Source of the DNA: Rhyacophila brunnea
Lineage: Eukaryota; Arthropoda; Insecta; Trichoptera; Rhyacophilidae
Reading direction: 5' to 3'
NCBI GenBank assembly: GCA_022495005.1
Contig: JAGYXB010001859.1
Location: 496,001 to 560,000, forward strand
Length of the DNA: 64,000 nt
Shown: positions 53,350 through 64,000 of the stretch, one piece after another
Layout: each line of letters begins with the position of its first letter
Numbering within the stretch: the stretch's first letter is position 1
Program-made: the position numbers and the translations under genes
The notes under the pieces: generated by a model
Databases searched by the model: none
Told to the model about the DNA's origin: nothing
The model's input: only the letters and a program-made list of their open reading frames with translations

Positions 53350-53830
53350 GAAATACTAACAGTTGCATTCACTCTCGTGCACACAAATGCGAATAGTCGA
53401 AACGTTAAAATATTCATCTTTGACCGTATCTACTCCTCGGTTAGAGCATACGGATACCACACAGTTCCTCCAAGAATCCCTGTCGCTCGCCAGTCTTTTT
53501 ACATCTTCCCAAGTCATGCCAGCATCAAATGGCCAATCCACTCTGTGGATGATATTTAGTGGCCTACCGGAATCTGTTTGGTTTGAAGAATAGGCAAGCC
53601 GAGTTGGGATTCTCTTGAACCGTGTCCAATGTTGCTTCTTCACTTTTAGTGTGATGAGAGGCTGGTCCGCTCTCTTATCTCCTCGTTATTCCTAAAGTTA
53701 TACCACGGCACACTCAGTATCCGTCGCAAACATCTGTTCAAAAATCGCAGTATACGGTTGCTCTGAGTCTTCGTAAGGTGCCATGACTCACTACCGTAAA
53801 TCAGTATCATTCGAATGCACTCGTCGAATA
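53350..53830 (-). mobile_element. RTE-type LINE C-terminal fragment
   Basis: The frame 53356-53643 contains GRPLNIIHRVDWPFDAGMTW then EDVKRLASDRDSWRNCVVSV, the RTE LINE tail that ends in a W-x-x-x-A-x-DR-x-x-W motif. Further upstream on the same strand (53650-53830) are broken pieces resembling the NRCLRRILSVPWYNF segment. Confidence 0.7.
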
Positions 53831-54503
53831 AGCGACATTTGATTTAGAGCATAATATTTAAACCAGGTAAAACGTCTTTTTCCATTATAAAAAGAAATGT
53901 TTCAATTGTTGAAAAGATATTTCTTACCTTGAAACGTGTTCTGTGAACGCCATCAAAATCACATTGACAAAGTGAACGTGTGACAGTTGTATCTGATTAG
54001 TATGTGCAGCCCACCCAAATGGTCGCTTTCTCAAAGATACATTGTTGATATGGACTTAAAATCTTTATTTAGTGCAATATGTGATGACAAATCCGCTGTC
54101 GAGATATTCCATTCATATAGATGGCAGTGTGACAATGGGCCCATAATGAAAATTAATTTTAGTGGAAGGCTTTGTTGAAAGTGCCAAAGAGGCCCGTTCA
54201 ATTCGCGAATATAATAAACCATAGTTAGATTAGGTAAGTTAACGATCAGTGTTCATTCTAATTATTTTACTTAAGAGCGTACTTCAGTGAAACGGCAAAT
54301 AATTTTCAAAAGTAGGTGTTATGAAATTTGGCACTCGTCGCCAATCGGAGACCGACAGTCGAGGTGTGCGCACGTTGATTTGTTTTGTCATGGCGTCGGG
54401 TGAATATATTCTTAAATCGTATAAAGATGACTAAAAAACTTTTAAGTATGTACTTGAAAAAGAAAACATGTCAATGAATATACTATTATTATTAGTAATA
54501 TAA
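53831..54503. other. Intergenic, no gene seen
   Basis: No convincing ORF or repeat. Two overlapping 63-codon frames at 53987-54222 on opposite strands show no family features. Confidence 0.4.
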
Positions 54504-55178
54504 TGAGATCCCCGGGGTTCCAACGGCTAGCTCAGGTGTCCATCGAACCCCGGATTCACAAAAAAAAGAAATTCAAACGGTTGGAGTATAAATAAAACAC
54601 GGTCTTTCGTGCTCGTAACGTGGTCTTCTTATAATTTACATTTTCTTTAAACGTTTACATATTTTGTTTTAACAATAAGTTTCGCAGGTCTTATCCTATC
54701 GGAAAGGGGACGCTTACTAATTTTTTTTTCTTTTTCTCAACTTCGCGTACCCACGCCATTCCAGCAAAAAGGACTCTCGTGATTGGCCAAATTTTATCGC
54801 GTGATCTTTGATTCGGCGAATCACGAGGACCACCCTGGCGCAGGCGCGTCGAAATTTGGACGTTGCCGACAAGCGCGGCAAAATTTATTATTTTTAAATA
54901 CTTATATTTAGTCTTAAAATTATCGCTTTCATCCATCATCATTTATACTTTTTAAATTAAATTAAATTTATCTTAATTACACCTCCGCCCAATATGTGAT
55001 TTTCACACACCGGACGAAGGCCTTTACCTATGAATAAAAAATACTTACGTGGTTGAGCAAGGAATCAGATTAGATGTTTTATGAAGCCGTTTCTAGAGGT
55101 CAGGGTTACGTTTCGACTTATAGCTACTAAATGATTATTTTACACCGGGAGAAGCCCGCCTGTAACAGGGGTGTATCA
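54504..55178 (+). mobile_element. Solo LTR, copy 2
   Basis: Same family as 20414-21096: starts TGAGATCCCC, ends GGTGTATCA, 675 bp. Flanks ATAA and ATTA differ at one base. The conserved interior includes GACTCTCGTGATTGGCC and GAATCACGAGGACCACC. Confidence 0.75.
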
Positions 55179-55489
55179 ATTACAATAAACATAACATTAA
55201 ATGGACGCATGTTGAATTTTTATGACAAATTATATTTCGTTCGGCACGCGTCATTTGCACAAACCGCGCATTGCCTAGCCACGATATTTTTAGACCATGC
55301 CTCAACTGAAGTATAGCCTTAATAAAATACTTCTATCTGACAACATATGTCTTACAACTTATTTTCCCATTTTGCAATCAATTTGTTTGCGATCGATTGT
55401 GTAGTGCCATAAAACTTCCGCAGACATTTGAAGAGTTATCTTAATTTATAATAATATTATCCTGTGTAGGGTGTGGAAACATTTCATGA

Positions 55490-57130
55490 GCATCATGAGA
55501 TGAAGGGCCACATTGGGAACATAAAATGAATGGTGGGTCACAAGTAAAATACTATTTTTAGACATACATACATTACTTATTATCATGACAAAGGAATTTC
55601 AACATATATAATTATTTATTAAATAATTACAAGATAAAAAGAACTTTTTATATACCACATTTTTAAATTTTCTGTTGAATCATATAAACTTGTATTAATA
55701 AAAACTTTTTATTGTACTTGGTAGAAATACTGAATAAATATTATAGAATACTGAAATGTCATTTTGACATTTCATATTGATTTCCATAGTAACACACGTA
55801 TATATTAATAATTTTGTTGCTAGGACCAATACAAAAAATAATAACTGTCACAGTACACATACAAAACAGAATTAACTGAAAATGAATTCAATTTTGCTTA
55901 AAAATATTAAAAGAATGCATTGTCGTCGTGTTCTGATATATTCTAAAAGTTTCAAATGTCTAGCTAGTCGGGAAGTTAGTTAGAGCTCATACGCACTTGC
56001 GGCAGGCCACATCGCGGCTAGCCACAGCGGCCTGCCGCCTATCGTTTTTTGTATGCAAAGTGCCTACACCATACGCACTACATCTCGGCGGTTGTCATGC
56101 ACAACGCGGCCCGCATGCGGTCTACCGCACCGCGGAGCGCTACGCACTAGGCGGTTGACCGCTTTTGATAAAAACTTATTCCGATATAGATTTCGACACG
56201 GAAAAATTTATACACGATGTAGAAAAACGACCTTGCATATTATGGAACATGAAATGTGCCGAATATTTAATTTATTTAATTAACTCACTAATAAACGAGA
56301 AGAATTATAGTAAAGCAGTGGATCCTGGAATCCTTTGGATCCTTTGGAATGAACACCCAAATATTTTATTTCTGAAATTAATATTAAATGAGTGTACTAA
56401 CAAACAAGGAGGAGAATAAAACATTTAAATCTCCGATACGTTTAATTTTATAACTATTCTCAGTTGATTCGCCCCTCCTTTAAGTGTCCTAGTTCCAAAA
56501 CTGTTCAAACAACTATTTATAATTAAATTTGATCTATCTGGGTTCTCTAACATCCTGAGCTAGCTAACAGAACTCCAAGATAAGTCACGTTCATTTTGAA
56601 ACTGACTGCGGCTAGCCGCTAACGTAACCGCTGTCCCCGCGGTCAGCAGCATTGCGGATAACCGCGAATACAACCGTGACTCGCGGTTAGCCGCCGCCCT
56701 AGCCGCGTAGCCCTTAAAAATCTTCAATCGTCCAATACAAATCTTGGACAAACAAGAAAAAATATGTACTGGACACACAAGAAAAAATTAGTACTGGACA
56801 AACAAGAATATGAGCTAATAAAAACATGGTAAAAAATAAATGATTCTTTTAGCCAACAATAATTTAATGTGAAGAATGAAATTGTTTTACGTTTTTAACA
56901 TTTTTTTAATCCCAGGTGTTAATTTTGTAGTTGAGATTCTTAAAACTGCTTGTAAATGTTCATCGGTGATGCTTGATCGTAAAGAGTTTATATAGATATT
57001 CATAACTGAAAATGTTTGTTCAAATATTTAGGTTGATCCAAAAATAACCAACATCGAGCAGAATCTTTAAGTTGTTTTAATTTGTCCGAATTAAGTGTAT
57101 TGTAAAATTTGCAGATTTTTTCTCGTCAGT
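55490..57130 (-). mobile_element. hAT element remnant split by a Harbinger insertion
   Basis: On the minus strand 56876-57060 encodes a hAT dimerisation-domain end (QTFSVMNI, then SSITDEHLQAVLRISTTKLT, stop) of the ZBED5/SCAND3-like kind. The non-coding 3' part continues to about 55490, where TGTGTAGGGTGTGG may be the terminal repeat. It is interrupted at 55983-56713. No catalytic region remains. Confidence 0.7.
55983..56713 (+). mobile_element. PIF/Harbinger element with MADF ORF fragment
   Basis: 731 bp flanked by TTA (55980-55982 and 56714-56716), the 3 bp duplication of PIF/Harbinger. Ends are related (GAGCTCATACGCA left, GGGCTACGCGGC right, read inward) and both subterminal parts are rich in GCGGTTAGCCGC-like words. 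The plus strand encodes the start of a MADF domain (DFDTEKFIHDVEKRPC, LWNMKCAEY) at about 56165-56270, the type of DNA-binding accessory protein these elements carry. The transposase is missing, so this is an internal-deletion derivative. Confidence 0.82.
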
Positions 57131-57404
57131 GCAATTCATGTATATTCAAATTTTATTTTTAAAAAGGCATTAAAATGTATAAAAAAGTAAATTATTTCAG
57201 AAATACGATTAAAGCCGTGGGAGACAGCTTAATGCTTCTTAGCCAGACCGCAGATTCAAATCACAGTGGCATTGTAGAATTCATTGAGTTTAGTTAGACA
57301 ATAAATCAAAAATCATTTTCACAGGTATAAAAAAACTATATTTCATACTGTTTCGTTAAAAAAATATTAGTTTTATTAATGACATTATAATCCATATATA
57401 AATA

Positions 57405-60186
57405 TTAGTTTTCACTGATCAAATATTTTATAAGTTCACTGACAACTTTAACATTAATACTATTACCTAAAAGACGGTAACATTGTTTTCTACTTATATC
57501 AGCTGGAAAACCAAAAGAATTTGGAAACGCCATTAATCGGGATACTTCTTTTGGGGTAAAATATCTCAATCTCAACCTGATTAGAGTGTCAACATATTCC
57601 GTTGATCCAGTATCTAAGTTATCACATGCTGTGAATGCTTTTTCCACCTCTTTCTCAGTCGATTCCGTATAAACAGAGCCGGTTCCCTCCAAAAAATGAG
57701 TGTAAGATTTCGTAAAGCAACAAGATCTCTCTGAATCCGGATAACAGATATCCAAGACGTGTGCTCTTTTCATAAATTTTGACGGGATATTATAATCATT
57801 GGTGTTTTCATTATCAATAATGCTGCTTATTTTAAAACAAGAAGGTGTGTCATTATGGAGTGTATGGCGTATCTGAAAAAGAAAAAATAATAAATGTAGT
57901 CTTGTAGTCAATGGAAATACATATTAGAAATCACATAACTCTTCAGTGGCCATCCCCAGTGAAACAAGTCATATATTTCATTCGTATAATTTAGGTAACC
58001 TCTTCCGAGAGGAATGTATATCCACGTAGCAAGAATGGGCAGTGTGTATCATAATAACGCATTTGTAAGGGATTAAATCTAATGCCTTGTTATCTTCTTC
58101 CACGGCGCTACATCCCGGGGTAGGATTTGGCCTCCTCCACAACCGCTCTCCACTCACTCCGATCTCTCGCCACACTTCTCCAGTTACCGGGTCTTCCTAT
58201 ATGCCTAATATATATTCCTAATGCTTTGTTATGATTAGTTTAATTTTTATGAAGTAATATCTCAATTTGATTTTGGAATTCATAGCTCTAAAATAATAAC
58301 AGTAGAAATCTTAAACAGCTGTAGTCAGATTTCCGGTAATCATGCAAATCAGGTGACGATTATTTTATCGGCCACAAATAAGTGCTCATGGTTCAAGCGA
58401 AATTCACCGCTGACAATATTTTTATAGTCCAATTTTTTTTTACTATTTATTCGTTTTCTTTGCAGTTACTGCATTATTCAGTAATAGATACAAAGAAAAG
58501 TTTAATGGCATAACTCATTTAGTCGGACGTAGGCTATAACTCTTAGATTTCATAAATGTTTTGAAATCTACAAATCACAGCAAACACTGACCCCCAACCT
58601 ATGACTGTCACTTTGACAGCAATAATACCAGTCCGCTATGTTGTATTCTTATTGTATATTATATGTAAGCGGGTTTATTTACATTTTTTTCATTATTCGT
58701 AATTAAGCAGTCAAAGGCTAAATAGCTTATAAGGATTGGGACATTTCATGCATCAAGGTCTTAGGATGTAGCGATTTATTTAATTAGACTTACATCTTGA
58801 CATCCATTACTCAACTCTGGAGAGAAGCCATTTTTTCTTCTGGCAAGACAATAATAACGAAGACGTGAATTTGGTATACCAAACTGATTTGGAGACAGTA
58901 AAAACTCTTGATAGAAAAATCCACTAGTTTTCAATGCTGCCAGTAGCAAATCTCTTGAATTTGATGATTCAAATCCTTTCACATTCTCTACCAAAATATA
59001 GTTTATACCAGACAAATCTTTAAGAATCCTTAATAAGTGTAGGAATGCATCTGAACGAGCATCTTCAGAGTCTTTCTGTAAACCATTCCTCGTGAATGGC
59101 TGGCATGGAGGCGACATGAGCAATACGTCTGGATTGATAGCCGTATTTATGAAATCCGCTGACACAGATTGGATATTACGATTCATTAAAACTGTTTTCG
59201 GAAAGTTATACTGATATACGTGATTAGCAACTGTGTTTATATCGATAGCAGCAATTACATTTCCATCCACTGAAGCACCTGAAATAATATTAGGCAATAA
59301 TTATAAAAAATGGAGTACCAAAGCTATAATGAAAATATACAATTGAATTTTAACATTTTCTATGCCTCACGATAATTCTATGGCAGTAACTGACACACTG
59401 CAGATTTTTAACGACACACGTTGAATGCAGAGCAAAGCTCGTACTAAAATTTCTGTAATATCGATAATTGGTGGCTTATTATTTCATAATTATCAAATAG
59501 ATGTCACTGTGTGTTTAATTTGTTTAGATTGTGCAAATCAATCGACAGTGGCTAGTAATTTGAGTTTAAAGTCGGACGAGATAACTCGCGAAATTTGTAT
59601 GTGCAGCCTGTCGATCACGGCCTCATAGAATGAGAAAACTCACTGAAGGCATCAAACCGGTTAACAAATATTGCCGCCACTGTATTCTGTGAGGAACAAA
59701 TGGGGTTTTTCAACATGTGCATGCTAGCTGAGGTCCCGCATGGCTGTCATAAAGTTCAGTTAAGACAATTATTGTCTTGACCGAATCTTGGGGGTACTAC
59801 TTGGGGTAACACTTGAGTTTGTGAGTGAAGCGTCAGTCCTTGGTGACAGATGTATTCACAAATGGGCAAATGCCGGACGAGACACGGCCATACGGATTCC
59901 GGTAATGTAGCTGAGCTGCAGCGTTACGAAAAAAAACAATCGACACCCTGAGGGTCTGACATGGAGAGGCGATGAACCGAAGGAAATAGCATTACCATGT
60001 GTTTCCATATACTCAGATGGTGGAGAGAAATAACAAATATTTACGAAGATCCATTATTAAAAATTCACACAATCCTTTCATCAGAGAAAATACAAAAGTA
60101 ATAAAATATTAATAGTATTTACCCTTCAGTGCATAATGCATACCACCTATTCCACTAAATAATTCTAAGATTCTGTGGCTTTCCAT
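57405..60186 (-). CDS. Dnmt2: Dnmt2/TRDMT1 tRNA cytosine-5 methyltransferase, three exons
   Basis: Methylates cytosine 38 of tRNA-Asp and related tRNAs with S-adenosylmethionine. Exons 60123-60186, 58794-59278 and 57405-57872 join in frame to 338 aa (Drosophila Mt2 345). Motif I FSGIGG (10-15); motif IV SPPCQPFTR with the catalytic Cys80; motif VI VENVKGFE (E119-N120-V121); motif VIII QFGIPNSRLRYY; the Dnmt2-specific CFT (Cys235-Thr237) within CCFTKSYTHFLEGTGSVY; motif X YRLLGNSINVKVV near the end. All catalytic residues are present and there are no stops, so it looks functional. Poly(A) signal on the minus strand at about 57372-57377. Intron 2 holds an RTE LINE tail. Confidence 0.95.
58060..58197 (-). 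mobile_element. RTE-type LINE 3' tail in Dnmt2 intron 2
   Basis: The minus strand reads GNWRSVARDRSEWRAVVEEA then SYPGM and a stop, the C-terminus of lepidopteran RTE elements. Only the last 35 or so codons remain. Confidence 0.7.
59604..59670. repeat. Fragment of a dispersed repeat (see 16952-17020)
   Basis: Matches the HEXD intron 3 copy. It continues to about 60010 with moderately GC-rich sequence in Dnmt2 intron 1 that I cannot assign. Confidence 0.45.
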
Positions 60187-60951
60187 TTTACAATGAATGT
60201 GGAAGTTGATCAGTATTTTCTTTTCACAATATTAGTATTATTGACATCATTCTTTTGTAGGTTATAAAAATGACACTTGAACTGTCATTTTTGGTTGTGT
60301 AGGTGTAGATTATAGAAGGCAGTGGATAGTTTACTAAATAATATTGTCTATGGTTACATAAAGTAATCACAGAAATGCACTACACACAAATAGATTAAAT
60401 TCAAACAACTCTCACCAAACTTTAAAATTAAATTTAATATTTTCAGGAAAATACATGGTAATTAAAAAAGGGTGGGAATTAATCGCACAATGCAATAATC
60501 AAAGTTCACAAAAAAAAATAACTTTAACATTTGGAAAATAGTTTTCACATATATTAAATGATTTCACAAATAAATAGATGAAATCACATAAAATAGTTTG
60601 TTTCACAAAACAAAAATCATAAATCACTCATTGTAAATATAAATTCACTCAATTCTGACAACTGCACACATTTGTAAAATTGTTTTCACCGACAAAAATA
60701 ATATATCGCACAAAGAAAAGGTAGAAATTCACAAATGTCAAACTAATAATTGTAGCGGCAATACAATTTATTAGAAGGCAATCGCAAAAATGATGCTTAG
60801 GTGTCAATATAATAATTAATGTTTAACGCAGTAATATAAATATGTGTATATTCGTGCTGCTATCGTTCATATATTATTTGATGTAAATCTACAACCAAAT
60901 AACACCACCTAGGTATATCTTTTTCGGTTCATCGATATAAATTTTGGTAAA
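60187..60951. other. Upstream of Dnmt2
   Basis: No gene. 60480-60740 is rich in TTCACAAA-like words with no fixed period. It should contain the Dnmt2 promoter. Confidence 0.4.
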
Positions 60952-61345
60952 TGTGGCGCAGATGCCGTCATGAGATTGTATAAGTATCATTTTTGAACTA
61001 AACCTAACCTAACCTATTCTAGCGTAATCTAACCTAATTAACTTAACCTAACCTAACCCAACCTAACCTGACCTGACCTAACCTAACCTAACCTAACCTA
61101 ACCTAACCTAACCTAACCTAACCTTAACCTAACCTAACCCAACCTAACCTACCCCAACCTAATATTAGGTACCTAATAATATAATCTTAGATTGTGATAA
61201 TAAAGTATCAAAATCTAAGATTTTAAATTTTAAATTAACAATTATTGGATCGAAAAACCTATGTGCCGACAGAAAAAGGTATTTATTATAATTGTCTACT
61301 GGAATAAAAAAAATCATAAAAGCTCATGACGGCATCTGCGGCACA
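60952..61345. mobile_element. TIR MITE carrying a telomere-like (AACCT)n array
   Basis: Inverted ends of 23 bp (GCAGATGCCGTCATGAG at the core, one mismatch outside it) bound a 394 bp unit. The left half is about 150 bp of AACCT units with scattered variants (AACCC, GACCT), which is TTAGG on the other strand. Target duplication unclear. Confidence 0.8.
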
Positions 61346-61907
61346 ATTATCTAAGTTTTAATTAACGTCACTTTCTAAATAGGTATTTATAGTATTATTT
61401 GAATCTGAAAGTAGGTACCTAATAGATACTTATGTTTTGCCAAAATATTGTTTAAAATCATTAAACCTAATTTTCATAGTGTTTGTATTCTTTTACAATT
61501 AATTGGTTACAATAGTATATTGATACGTGAAGACTACTTTTTCCTTAGTGCAAATCGCTCATTTGAGTGTTGTAGTTGATTTGTGAATATCATCCATTTC
61601 CGATGTGACGAACATCTTTTTAAATGTTGTCAGCGCTTTGTGAAAACAGCCTATTCAATTGTGCGAATATATATTCCCCATTAAAAAATAAAGTTTTCAA
61701 TCTTATTAAAAATAGTAGGGTTTTTTTTACTCTGCCGTCTGGCAATATTGACATGTACATCTGTCAAAATTTAAATGTAAATTTGATTATAGACATTACA
61801 ATGACTGTGTAACCTACAGCCTGCCTATTCTAATAATTTATCAGTTATCTTTATTATAAATGTTATTATTTTAATACATTGTTTTTTAGATAATATTAAA
61901 CCATACA
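61346..61907. other. Upstream of the MADF-BESS gene
   Basis: No coding region. TTGTTTTTTAG at 61879-61889 is an acceptor-like site 18 bp before the ATG, so a 5' non-coding exon may lie further upstream. Confidence 0.4.
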
Positions 61908-63719
61908 ATGAATCAGCCAAAGGCTTCTGCTAAAACAGAAAAAATTTACATCTATCATTCCAGAAGCTTAATCAACGAAGTCAGATTAAGACGGCCACTT
62001 TGGGATAAAACACATGACCACAATAGCCACCGAGCTATAAAAAACCGATTATGGAAAGAAGTAGCCCTTAAATTAGGAGCAACAAGTTTGTAATTTTATA
62101 TTATTTTACGTATCTATCCATCCATAATGTTTTGAAAGTATAATTTCTAATGTTACTAATCTCTTGCAATGGTGGTCTATCTAGTTTCTTACCAGTTCTA
62201 GTATTCATGTTAATGGTTATTGCAAAATTTACCATATTACAATCGCACACAATATTGCCATAATATTAACGAACTACCATTTATGTTGTCAGCTGTTTTG
62301 GGTTACAAACTCTTCCTTAGAGCGACTCTGGCAATGTTTTATTTCGTTCTGAAAATGAGTGTTTAGCGCGAAACAGCTGTCAATATCAATAACCTAAAAA
62401 ATGTAATAATACCAAAAACGTCAAACAATGTTCTACCATGTAAATACAGTCGAACTTGGTTATTACGAGGAAGATGGGACCGACTGAATTTGCTCATTAT
62501 AAGCGTTACTGGTTATGTCAGAGAATAGTTACCTATTTTTAAATGAGCAGTCGCATAACACAAAAAGTCGCAATTCAAACAAAAATACACAAATAGAATT
62601 TTCTCCGAAACAAACATGGCATTCATAAACTACAAAAGAAGTTGTTTATTATAATGAATGCTGGTAGGTACCTACTACTTCACAAACCTTGGATTTTTAA
62701 CTTATTTCAACCATATGCGTGGATACTTCTTCAATCTTGTCGGCGAAAACACCAATTAGGTAGGTACTTAGACACTTATCTAGTGTCAAAACCTAATCCG
62801 AACCCGACAGCATCCTGTCGGATTTTATTGCTTAGGGTCGAAATGTTTTTCGCGCATGCAAATGATACATTAGCAGTTTTAAGAACATTTTTGATGATAT
62901 TTTAGCTCGGTATATCTGATAAGGAGCTTGTTATAAAAGTGAATAAATGTATGGAGACAATCATAAACTAAAATGTCAACAAATGTTTCCTCGTTCCATC
63001 CGAGAGCTCGCTATATCCGTGATCGTAATAACCGAGCTCGACTGTACTAGTTTAATATCCATCAATAATAGCTGTTTATCTATTTTTTATTTCTTAAAGG
63101 TGCAGCTGTTCGAAAAAAATGGAAAGGCCTACGAGATATTTTTCGGCGAGAAATAGTAAGACACTACATGCTGATAAAGACTCACCCTAATTATGCAGAC
63201 ATCAAACCGCGATGGAAATTCTTTCTACAGATGATGTTTTTGAAAGATCAAATGCAATCACTTCCCGAGATACCGTCGGAAAGTCAAGCAATGATAAAAA
63301 TTGAAATTTCACAGATAGAAGTTGATAATAATCATGATTCAAATGAACCGACTGACTTAAAAGACTGTAATGTTGATGAGACTGTGGAGAAAAAAATTAA
63401 AAACTCATTGGATGAGCCTCCGTTGTTGTCAGAAGAAAGCATCCATTTGGAAGACGTCGACTGCTGTGCTTCATCCGATCCTCCGTTGGAAATACTATTG
63501 AACGCATTTCAAAAAAATCTTCATGAATTGGGAAAAAATAATGTAATGCCAGTCAATATGTGCCATGAAGATAGTGACGTTTTATTTTTTCGCAGTCTTT
63601 TACCCTTTATGCAGACATTAGATATAAATAGAAAATTGATTTTAAGGACAAAGATTCAGCAATTTGTTTGTGATTTTCTTTATAACAAATCTGCCGTGGG
63701 TAATTTAGAAAACACTTAA
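61908..63719 (+). CDS. MADF-BESS domain DNA-binding protein, two exons
   Basis: A nuclear DNA-binding regulator of the Adf-1/Dip3 class. Exons 61908-62085 and 63100-63719 join (ACA A|GTTTGT, TTAAAG|GTGCAG) to 265 aa. The MADF domain spans about residues 15-100: SLINEVRLRRPLWDKTHDH, IKNRLWKEVALKLGAT-SAAVRKKW (across the splice), KGLRDIFRREI, and PRWKFFLQMMFL. An acidic low-complexity linker follows. The BESS motif lies near 218-252 (DVLFFRSLLPFMQTLD, LILRTKIQQFVCDFLY). The donor GTTTGT is not a strong consensus, but the join restores a continuous MADF. The intron contains a pogo-like element. Paralogues are many in insects, so no symbol is given. Confidence 0.9.
62447..63044. mobile_element. 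pogo/Tigger-like element in the MADF intron
   Basis: Inverted ends CAGTCGAACTTGGTTATTAC and CAGTCGAGCTCGGTTATTAC, flanked by TA (62445-62446, 63045-63046). 598 bp, no transposase. Related to 33440-33941. Confidence 0.85.
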
Positions 63720-64000
63720 TTCAAAATGAATAATATATTTTAAGTGAGAGAACCATTATCAATGTAATTTGCAATCAGCACTATTCAATAATATTACCAA
63801 TAATTTATTCAAAACTGCACTATCCATCTATAAAAGTTTTTTTTTATTTATAAGACTATAATCCGCTTCTAAAACTGACACTCCTCTTTATAGATATGTG
63901 AATGGAAAATTCACATAGGTATATTTTTTTTCAATGTGTTTAATAAGACAATATTGTGAAATTTTAAGGTTTTTTTTTACATTATTCTACTTTTGTACAC
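63720..64000. other. 3' flank of the MADF-BESS gene
   Basis: AT-rich, no further gene. No canonical AATAAA was seen close to the stop. Confidence 0.4.

Noticed and set aside
53987..54222. 63-codon genes on both strands
   Set aside because: Mutual shadows with no motif or splice context.
61004..61160. True telomere or chromosome end
   Set aside because: Short, degenerate, inside inverted repeats and flanked by genes on both sides.

Overview
This window is AT-rich insect nuclear DNA with intron-containing genes buried in transposon debris. The gene set, the (TTAGG)n-type repeats, recurring short TAGGTACCTA-like words and LINE tails of lepidopteran type suggest a moth or butterfly; this is inference. 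All calls come from reading splice sites and protein motifs by eye.

Six host genes can be read. (1) HEXD, hexosaminidase D, minus strand, 22776 to 6891: ten exons that join in frame into about 476 aa, with a 3.6 kb piggyBac element in intron 5 and a nest of retroelements in intron 2. (2) A deoxynucleoside kinase of the dNK/TK2 family, plus strand, 23937 to 34144: five exons, 248 aa, head-to-head with HEXD, with a 7.7 kb intron holding a DNA transposon that encodes a 616 aa DUF7869-type protein. (3) NDUFS8 (ND-23, complex I 8-iron subunit), minus strand, 41297 to 36660: five exons, 207 aa. (4) JTB, plus strand, from 48816: three exons found, last exon not found. (5) Dnmt2/TRDMT1 tRNA methyltransferase, minus strand, 60186 to 57405: three exons, 338 aa. 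(6) A MADF-BESS DNA-binding protein, plus strand, 61908 to 63719: two exons, 265 aa. The left edge (53-438) holds what looks like the last exon of an unidentified gene.

Mobile DNA makes up much of the rest: a nearly intact piggyBac (10660-14258); a jockey-like LINE interrupted by a small TIR element; two solo LTRs of one family (20414-21096 and 54504-55178), the first inside a hairpin MITE; four pogo/Tigger-like elements with TA target sites; a Tc1/mariner-like remnant (50043-50887); a decayed DIRS-type retroelement with inverted terminal repeats (44026-48475); an I-type LINE RNase H tail and RTE-type LINE tails; a hAT remnant split by a PIF/Harbinger element whose empty site is preserved elsewhere in the window; tRNA-derived SINEs; and two families of inverted-repeat elements carrying (AACCT)n telomere-like sequence.

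The host genes are unrelated housekeeping functions (glycosidase, nucleotide salvage, respiration, tRNA methylation) and do not form a pathway. The least understood item is the DUF7869-type element in the kinase intron, which has inverted ends, a spliced ORF with a possible DDE/DDD-like triad, and a tandem array that repeats its own stop-codon region.
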